DNA of 64,000 nucleotides from Pseudonocardia cypriaca. GTDB taxonomy: Bacteria > Actinomycetota > Actinomycetes > Mycobacteriales > Pseudonocardiaceae. The translations under genes were made by a program, and so were the position numbers. Positions 57,825-64,000 of the stretch are shown here, piece by piece (position 1 is the first letter of the stretch; every line of letters starts with the position of its first letter). Under the pieces are notes generated by a model, which searched no databases, was not told the DNA's origin, and saw nothing but the letters and a program-made list of their open reading frames with translations. The stretch covers positions 1,426,001-1,490,000 of the forward strand of contig NZ_VFPH01000003.1 in assembly GCF_006717045.1 (NCBI RefSeq), read 5' to 3'.

Positions 57825-59621
57825 TCAGCGCATCGCGCGGTTGATCGCCGAGACCACGGCCTTGAGCGAGGCGCTCACGATCGAGCCGTCGATGCCGACG
57901 CCCCAGAGCACGGTGTCCTCCACGGCGCACTCGACGTAGGCGGCGGCGCGGGCGTCGTCACCGGCGGACAGGGCGTGCTCGTGGTAGTCGAGCACCCGCA
58001 CGTCGAACCCGATGCCGGCGAGCGCGTCGACGAACGCGGCGATCGGGCCGTTGCCGCTGCCGGCGATCTCGTGCAGGTCGTTCTCGACGCGGACCGTCGC
58101 GACGATCTCGTCGTTGCCCTCGCCGTCGCTCGTGATGCGGTGGCGGATCAGCTTCAGCGGGGTGACGCGGTCGAGGTACTCGGACTCGAAGACGTCACGC
58201 ATCTCCTTCGGGGAGACCTCGCCGCCCTCGGTGTCGGTGACCTCCTGGATGACCTTCGAGAACTCCATCTGCAGGCGCCGGGGCAGGTCGAGCTGGTGCT
58301 CGGACTTCATGATGTAGGCGACGCCGCCCTTGCCCGACTGCGAGTTGACCCGGATCACGGCCTCGTAGGTGCGCCCGATGTCCTTCGGGTCGACCGGCAG
58401 GTAGGGCACCTCCCAGCGGAACTCGTCGACCTCGACGCCCGCCTCGGCCGCGTCGGCCTGCATCGCCTGGAAGCCCTTGTTGATCGCGTCCTGGTGGCTG
58501 CCGGAGAACGCGGTGTAGACCAGGTCGCCACCCCACGGGTGGCGCTCGTGCACGGGCAGCTGGTTGCAGTACTCGACGGTGCGGCGGATCTCGTCGATGT
58601 CGGAGAAGTCGATCTGCGGGTCGATGCCCTGGGTGAACAGGTTCATGCCCAGCGTGACCAGGTCCACGTTGCCGGTGCGCTCGCCGTTGCCGAACAGGCA
58701 CCCCTCGATGCGGTCGGCGCCCGCCTGGAAGCCCAGCTCGGCTGCGGCGACCCCGGTACCGCGGTCGTTGTGCGGGTGCAGCGACAGCACCACGGCGTCG
58801 CGGCGGGCCAGGTGCCGGTGCATCCACTCGATGGAGTCGGCGTAGACGTTCGGGGTGGCCATCTCGACGGTCGCCGGCAGGTTGACGATCATGGGCGACT
58901 CGGGCGTCGGCTGCCAGATCGCGCTCACCGCGTTGCAGACGTCCACGGCGTACTCGAGCTCGGTGCCGGTGTAGGACTCGGGGGAGTACTCGAAGCGCCA
59001 GTCGGTGTGCGGGTACTTCTCGGAGAACCGCAGCACCTCCTCCGCCCCGTCGGTGGCGATCTTCGCGATGCCGGCGCGGTCGGACCGGAAGACGACGCGG
59101 CGCTGCAGGATCGACGTCGAGTTGTAGAGGTGGACGATCGCGCGGGGCGCGCCCTCGCAGGCCTCGTACGTGCGCTCGATCAGCTCGGGACGCGCCTGCG
59201 TCAGCACCTGGATCGTGACGTCGTCCGGGATCAGGTCCTTCTCGATGATCTCGCGGACGAAGTCGAAGTCGGTCTGGCTGGCGGCCGGGAAGCCGACCTC
59301 GATCTCCTTGTAGCCCATGCGCACCAGCAGGTCGAACATGCGGCGCTTGCGGGCCGGGCTCATCGGGTCGATCAGCGCCTGGTTGCCGTCGCGCAGGTCG
59401 ACGGCACACCACAGCGGGGCCTTGGTGATCCGCTTCTCCGGCCAGGTGCGGTCGGGCAGCGATACCGGCTCAACCAGCTCGTGGAACGGCCGGTAGCGGT
59501 GGACCGGCAGGTGCGAGCCGCGCTGCGGGTTCCAGACCGGCTGATCATCCGGAGCCGGGCGGTCGGGGGTGCGCACGCGGCCGGCGGGCGACGAGGTGTA
59601 CGCGTCGGGGGACGTGGTCAT
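57825..59621 (-). CDS. leuA: 2-isopropylmalate synthase
   Basis: The 598-residue protein is of the long actinobacterial LeuA type. It has the catalytic DRE-TIM barrel with LWCAVDLRDGNQALIDPM (metal and substrate Asp/Arg), YKEIEVGFPAASQTDFDFVR, LSLHPHNDRGTGVAAAELG (metal His pair), CLFGNGERTGNVDLVTLG and a C-terminal regulatory domain (about 470-598; EYLDRVTPLKLIRH, GNGPIAAFVDALAG) that binds leucine. ATG 59621 has AGGAGC upstream; an in-frame start further up lies in the leader. It condenses acetyl-CoA and 2-oxoisovalerate, the first step of leucine synthesis. Confidence 0.96.
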   Translation of the reverse strand: MTTSPDAYTSSPAGRVRTPDRPAPDDQPVWNPQRGSHLPVHRYRPFHELVEPVSLPDRTWPEKRITKAPLWCAVDLRDGNQALIDPMSPARKRRMFDLLVRMGYKEIEVGFPAASQTDFDFVREIIEKDLIPDDVTIQVLTQARPELIERTYEACEGAPRAIVHLYNSTSILQRRVVFRSDRAGIAKIATDGAEEVLRFSEKYPHTDWRFEYSPESYTGTELEYAVDVCNAVSAIWQPTPESPMIVNLPATVEMATPNVYADSIEWMHRHLARRDAVVLSLHPHNDRGTGVAAAELGFQAGADRIEGCLFGNGERTGNVDLVTLGMNLFTQGIDPQIDFSDIDEIRRTVEYCNQLPVHERHPWGGDLVYTAFSGSHQDAINKGFQAMQADAAEAGVEVDEFRWEVPYLPVDPKDIGRTYEAVIRVNSQSGKGGVAYIMKSEHQLDLPRRLQMEFSKVIQEVTDTEGGEVSPKEMRDVFESEYLDRVTPLKLIRHRITSDGEGNDEIVATVRVENDLHEIAGSGNGPIAAFVDALAGIGFDVRVLDYHEHALSAGDDARAAAYVECAVEDTVLWGVGIDGSIVSASLKAVVSAINRAMR

Positions 59622-59656
59622 CGAGTTGCTCCTGTGGGGTGGGCCGATCTCAGAAG

Positions 59657-59694
59657 GACCGGCGCACGCCACAACCCGCGACGAGGGGCCGGTC
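59657..59694 (-). terminator. Candidate attenuator hairpin of leuA
   Basis: On the transcript GACCGGC (59694-59688) pairs with GCCGGTC (59663-59657) two bases after the leader stop codon. The short GGTC/GACC pairing 59691-59703 would compete with it. This is the arrangement expected of a leucine attenuator, but there is no T run, so it may act by blocking ribosome access or Rho-type ending. Confidence 0.45.
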
Positions 59695-59696
59695 GG

Positions 59697-59735
59697 TCAG
59701 ACCCCGCCGCGGCGGCGAAGGAGCAGGCGTGCCAC
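59697..59735 (-). CDS. leuA leader peptide
   Basis: A 12-codon frame GTG-GCA-CGC-CTG-CTC-CTT then CGC x3 reads MARLLLRRRGGV and stops at 59697, 76 bases before leuA. Three consecutive Leu codons in such a short leader are the hallmark of leucine attenuation, known for several actinobacterial leuA genes. The ribosome-binding site is weak (GAAG). Coding status rests on the codon run and position. Confidence 0.6.
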   Translation of the reverse strand: MARLLLRRRGGV

Positions 59736-59889
59736 GGCTTCGAGAGTAGCCCGGGAGTGGGGGAGGTTCGCAACCCATCCGGGGCCGCCACCTCGATCAA
59801 GCGTCACCCGATCGGGTAATACCAGTCAGTAGCGCACCCCGGCTGGGGGCGTGGGAGCATGGCGGACAACGAGTCCGGGGAGGTCTCCA

Positions 59890-60192
59890 GTGGCAGTGGG
59901 GAGCACGGCACGACGGGGCATCGACGCCCTCGGGAACGTGCTGCGGATCGTCGGCATGCTGATCGTCACCGTCCTCGTGGTGCACATCGTGCTCACGCTG
60001 CTCGGCGCCAACCCGGCGAACGGGCTGACTCAGCTGATCCGGGACGCGGCCGACACGTTCAACCTCGGCCTGGGCGACCTGTTCCTGCCCCAGGACCCGC
60101 GCCTGGGCGTGGTGTTGAACTACGGCACGGCGGCGCTGATCTGGTTCGTGATCACCACGGTCGTCGTGCGCCTGGTGCGACGCATCCCCTGA
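59890..60192 (+). CDS. Small membrane protein of unknown function
   Basis: The 100-residue protein has two membrane segments (about residues 17-38, LRIVGMLIVTVLVVHIVLTLL; and 72-93, LNYGTAALIWFVITTVVVRLV) around a polar loop with NPANGLTQLIRDAADTFNLG. I recall similar small actinobacterial proteins near leuA/lysC but no function. GTG 59890 has GGGAGGT upstream. Divergent from leuA. Confidence 0.75.
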   Translation: MAVGSTARRGIDALGNVLRIVGMLIVTVLVVHIVLTLLGANPANGLTQLIRDAADTFNLGLGDLFLPQDPRLGVVLNYGTAALIWFVITTVVVRLVRRIP

Positions 60193-60210
60193 TCCCGGCC
60201 CGCCCGCGCC

Positions 60211-60912
60211 GTGCCTCCTGACGAGCGCGTCGACGTCCTGCGGTTGCAGTGGTACGTCGACAGCCGCCGCGAGCCCGCCGACGTGCCGCAGCGCTGGCTC
60301 GCGCTGTGCCGCGAGCACCTCCCGCAGGCGCTTCCCCGCCGGTTCGGCGCAACCGAGCCGCTGCGCGGGCGCCTCGACCGCGACGGCGACGCCGCGTTCG
60401 TGCGCGCGTTCGCGGAGGCCGAGACGCTGCTCCACACGGCGGGTGAGCCGCCGTGCCTCGGCGGCAGCCTCGGCACGCCGCGGCGGCGCGCGCGGCTCGG
60501 TCCGATGACTTCCCACCAGCTCGACGTCCGGTTCGACGCCGCCACCACCGATCCGGGCGTCCGCTCGCTGTTCGAGGCGGCCGCCGAGGCGTTCGGCACG
60601 GTGTTCGCCTCCGCATCGGTGCGGCGGGACCTGCTCTGGGCCGGCCGCACGCTGGTCGTAGACCGGCCCGACCCGGGCGAACAGCCCTACCTCGCACCGC
60701 TCGGGCAGTGGCTCGGCCTGCCGCCGCGGCCGCCGTTGTGGGCGTGGTTCGGCCCCGGCTACCGGCGGCTGGTGCCGCGGGACCGGGAACGGGAGTGGGT
60801 GCCCCGCGACCTGGTGGCCCGGCTCGACGAACCGGAGCCGGCGCGGCGGAGGGCGCGCAGGTTGCCCCGAGGGCTGGGCGGGCCGCTCTGGTGGGCGATC
60901 CGGCGGCGGTGA
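60211..60912 (+). CDS. Unknown protein
   Basis: The 233-residue protein (GTG 60211) has no recognised domain. It has QWYVDSRREPADVPQRWLAL near the start and AWFGPGYRRLVPRDREREWV towards the end, with no signal or membrane segment. Third-position GC is high throughout and the frame follows the 59890 gene by 18 bases, which supports coding. No role can be proposed. Confidence 0.65.
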   Translation: MPPDERVDVLRLQWYVDSRREPADVPQRWLALCREHLPQALPRRFGATEPLRGRLDRDGDAAFVRAFAEAETLLHTAGEPPCLGGSLGTPRRRARLGPMTSHQLDVRFDAATTDPGVRSLFEAAAEAFGTVFASASVRRDLLWAGRTLVVDRPDPGEQPYLAPLGQWLGLPPRPPLWAWFGPGYRRLVPRDREREWVPRDLVARLDEPEPARRRARRLPRGLGGPLWWAIRRR

Positions 60913-61073
60913 GCTGTGGCGTACCCCATTCTCATCGGCGTGCCGAGGCCCGGCCGGTAGGGTGGGCTCCCGACCAGCACCCGGAGCGCCCGCCCCCCGC
61001 GCGCGTGCACCTGCGGTGATGAAGCCCGGAGGCCGCGTCGGGAGGACCGCGCGGCCAGGACAGGAGGTCGGCG

Positions 61074-62339
<1,266 letters not shown>

Positions 62340-62344
62340 CGGGG

Positions 62345-63457
62345 ATGGAGTTCGCACACGAACAGCACGGACGGCACGAGCAGGGGCGCCACGAGCGCGG
62401 CCCGGTGCTCGCGCTCGTCGGGGCCACCGGTGCCGTGGGCACCACGATGATCGACATCATCGACGGGCGCGAGAACGTGCCGTGGTCGGAGATCCGCCTC
62501 GTCGCTTCGCCCCGGTCGGCCGGGAAGGTGCTGCGCGTGCGCGGGCAGGACATCACCGTGCAGGCGCTCGCGCCAGAGGTGTTCGACGGCGTGGACGTCG
62601 CGCTCTTCGACGTGCCCGACGAGGTCAGCGCGCAGTGGGCGCCGATCGCCGCCGAGCGCGGCGCTGTGGCCGTGGACAACTCCGGCGCCTTCCGGATGGA
62701 CCCCGACGTGCCCCTCGTGGTGCCCGAGGTCAACGCCGACAAGGCGGCGGAGCGCCCGAAGGGGATCATCTCGAACCCCAACTGCACCACGCTGTCGATG
62801 ATGGCCGCGATGGGCGCGCTGCACCGCGAGTTCGGGCTGGAAGCCCTGGTCGTGGCCTCCTACCAGGCGGCGTCCGGAGCGGGTCAGGGCGGTATCGACC
62901 GGCTCTACGCCGAGCTCGCGGCCGTGGCCGGCCGGGAGGTCGGGGTGCGCGGCGGCGACGTCGCGGAGGCGCTGGCCGCCGCCGGCCTCGACGCAGCGGC
63001 CTCGCCGTTCCCGGCCCCGCTCGCGCTCAACGTCGTGCCGTGGGCGGGCTCGCTCAAGGACGACGGCTGGTCGTCGGAGGAGCTCAAGGTCCGCAACGAG
63101 GCCCGCAAGATCCTCGGCATCCCGGACCTCAAGGTGTCGGCCACGTGCGTGCGCGTCCCGGTGGTCACCACGCACTCGCTGGCGGTCCACGCCACGTTCT
63201 CGCGCGAGGTGTCGGTGGAGGCGGCCCGCAAGGTGCTCGCCGAGCAGCCCTCGATCGTGCTGCGCGACGACCCGGCGGCCGGCGAGTTCCCCACCCCCGC
63301 CGACGCCGTGGGGGGTGACCCCACCTGGGTCGGCCGGATCCGGCAGGCCCTCGACTTCCCCAACACGCTCGAGCTGTTCGTGTGCGGCGACAACCTGCGC
63401 AAGGGTGCCGCCCTGAACACCTACGAGATCGCGGAGACCGTGGCGATCAGCCTCTGA
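62345..63457 (+). CDS. asd: Aspartate-semialdehyde dehydrogenase
   Basis: The 370-residue protein has the NADP motif LALVGATGAVGTTMIDII, VDNSGAFRMDPDVPLVVPEV, the active-site Cys in IISNPNCTTLSMM (near residue 147) and the His in VRVPVVTTHSLAVHATFS. A 20-residue charged N-terminal extension (HEQHGRHEQGRHER) is unusual. ATG 62345 is chosen; GTG 62336 overlaps the lysC stop and would add three residues. It reduces aspartyl phosphate to the semialdehyde. Confidence 0.95.
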   Translation: MEFAHEQHGRHEQGRHERGPVLALVGATGAVGTTMIDIIDGRENVPWSEIRLVASPRSAGKVLRVRGQDITVQALAPEVFDGVDVALFDVPDEVSAQWAPIAAERGAVAVDNSGAFRMDPDVPLVVPEVNADKAAERPKGIISNPNCTTLSMMAAMGALHREFGLEALVVASYQAASGAGQGGIDRLYAELAAVAGREVGVRGGDVAEALAAAGLDAAASPFPAPLALNVVPWAGSLKDDGWSSEELKVRNEARKILGIPDLKVSATCVRVPVVTTHSLAVHATFSREVSVEAARKVLAEQPSIVLRDDPAAGEFPTPADAVGGDPTWVGRIRQALDFPNTLELFVCGDNLRKGAALNTYEIAETVAISL

Positions 63458-63467
63458 CGGGTTCCGG

Positions 63468-63503
63468 CGAACGGCGCGCTCCCGGCTGGGGGCGCGCCGT
63501 TCG
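63468..63503. terminator. Terminator between asd and the convergent EEP gene
   Basis: CGAACGGCGCGCTCCC pairs with GGGGGCGCGCCGTTCG (15 of 16 pairs, loop GGCT). It overlaps the stop region of the convergent gene. Confidence 0.75.
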
Positions 63504-64000
63504 TCAGTTCGGGATGCGCAGCGTCGTCATGATCGCGCGGTGGTCGCTGCCCTCGATGTCGCGCACGTCGAAGGTCTCCGCGGTGATGCCGTCGGTTGCG
63601 AAGACGTGGTCGATCTGCGGGCCGATGCTGCGCAGGCCCGGCGTGGGACCCCAGGTCGGGACCAGGCCGGCGCCGCGCTGGGCCGCCGCATCGCCGCAGC
63701 CGGCCGTGCCGGCGCGCAGCGCGGAGTGGTCCAGCGTTGCGTTGAAGTCCCCCGCCACCACCGTGGGGGTGGGCCCTTCGCACCAGCGGGACACCAGCGC
63801 GAGGTCGCTGTTCCACTCGGGCACGTAGCCGGGGACGGGGGCGATCGAGTGGAACGCGACGAACCGCAGCTCACCGAGCGCGCCGCCCGTGACCTCGACG
63901 TACGGGAAGGCGCTCGTGTCGTCCCCCACCTCGAAGTCGACGTCGCCCAGCCGGTCGGACACCACGGCCGTGACGTCCTCGACGTCGTCACCGGAGTCCT
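63504..64000 (-). CDS. Endonuclease/exonuclease/phosphatase-family protein, partial
   Basis: The gene runs off the window; the visible C-terminal 165 residues belong to the EEP fold: LRFVAFHSIAPVPGYVPEWN, TVVAGDFNATLDHSALR (the GDFN catalytic motif) and GPQIDHVFATDGI, ending DIEGSDHRAIMTTLRI (the SDHR motif with the catalytic His). The upstream frame stays open to position 64000. EEP proteins cleave phosphodiesters in nucleic acids or lipids; in this form (short C-terminal) it resembles actinobacterial secreted or membrane-linked members. Substrate unknown. Confidence 0.9.
   Translation of the reverse strand, partial: DSGDDVEDVTAVVSDRLGDVDFEVGDDTSAFPYVEVTGGALGELRFVAFHSIAPVPGYVPEWNSDLALVSRWCEGPTPTVVAGDFNATLDHSALRAGTAGCGDAAAQRGAGLVPTWGPTPGLRSIGPQIDHVFATDGITAETFDVRDIEGSDHRAIMTTLRIPN

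Overview
The window is high-GC DNA with abundant GTG starts, two twin-hairpin serine tRNAs' worth of housekeeping context, a short bacterial SRP RNA next to dnaX, mycothiol-type enzymes, Ku/LigD-style end joining, LCP cell-wall ligase, WhiJ/Scr1-type XRE regulators with DUF397 partners, and a long LeuA. Together this points to an actinobacterium of the Pseudonocardiaceae, most like Pseudonocardia; the assignment is an inference from gene content and order, not from a search.

Layout. 1-3527 is a mobile-element scar: an IS110-family transposase gene cut by an intact IS256-family element with an 8-bp target duplication, followed by about 1.1 kb of gene-free DNA with nested inverted repeats. 3528-12111 holds a NarL-type two-component pair, then an RpiR regulator-SIS protein-NgcEFG sugar importer operon, and an HSL-type esterase. 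12131-17600 carries small metabolic and membrane genes (mycothiol-dependent isomerase-like protein, DUF1772 membrane protein behind a strong palindrome, a T4-endonuclease-V-like MSMEG_6728 protein, a frameshifted metallo-beta-lactamase-fold gene, glyoxalase-fold protein, LCP protein). 17672-19562 is a divergent Ku / ATP-dependent ligase pair. 19682-27008 includes tyrA, an amidase, a DoxX-like protein with a convergent ECF41/SigJ-type sigma factor, an M20 amidohydrolase, and tadA with its associated protein. 27093-33125 holds an MmyB-type regulator, a secreted SMP-30-like propeller, a polar amino-acid ABC operon with a lipoprotein hydrolase, and tRNA-Ser(CGA). 33271-43361 is an accessory stretch of regulators and enzymes (NmrA/AraC pair, RidA/WYL pair, P450, PLP dehydratase, phosphoribosyltransferase).

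43530-48226 is core genome: tRNA-Ser(GGA), SRP RNA, dnaX, an amidase_3 cell-wall hydrolase, ybaB and recR. 48236-51607 contains two XRE + DUF397 modules, each with a small membrane protein on the opposite strand and recurring STGCA-NN-TGCAS palindromes; this is the most system-like accessory locus in the window. 51916-57767 is a five-gene oligopeptide/dipeptide ABC transporter operon. 57825-63457 is amino-acid biosynthesis: leuA with a Leu-rich leader peptide, two unknown genes, lysC (with an internal start for the beta subunit) and asd. The window ends inside an endonuclease/exonuclease/phosphatase-family gene.

Three regulatory observations stand out: near-identical ECF41-like promoters in front of the sigma gene and the DoxX gene; the shared palindromes at the XRE/DUF397 locus; and the leuA leader peptide with three consecutive Leu codons.
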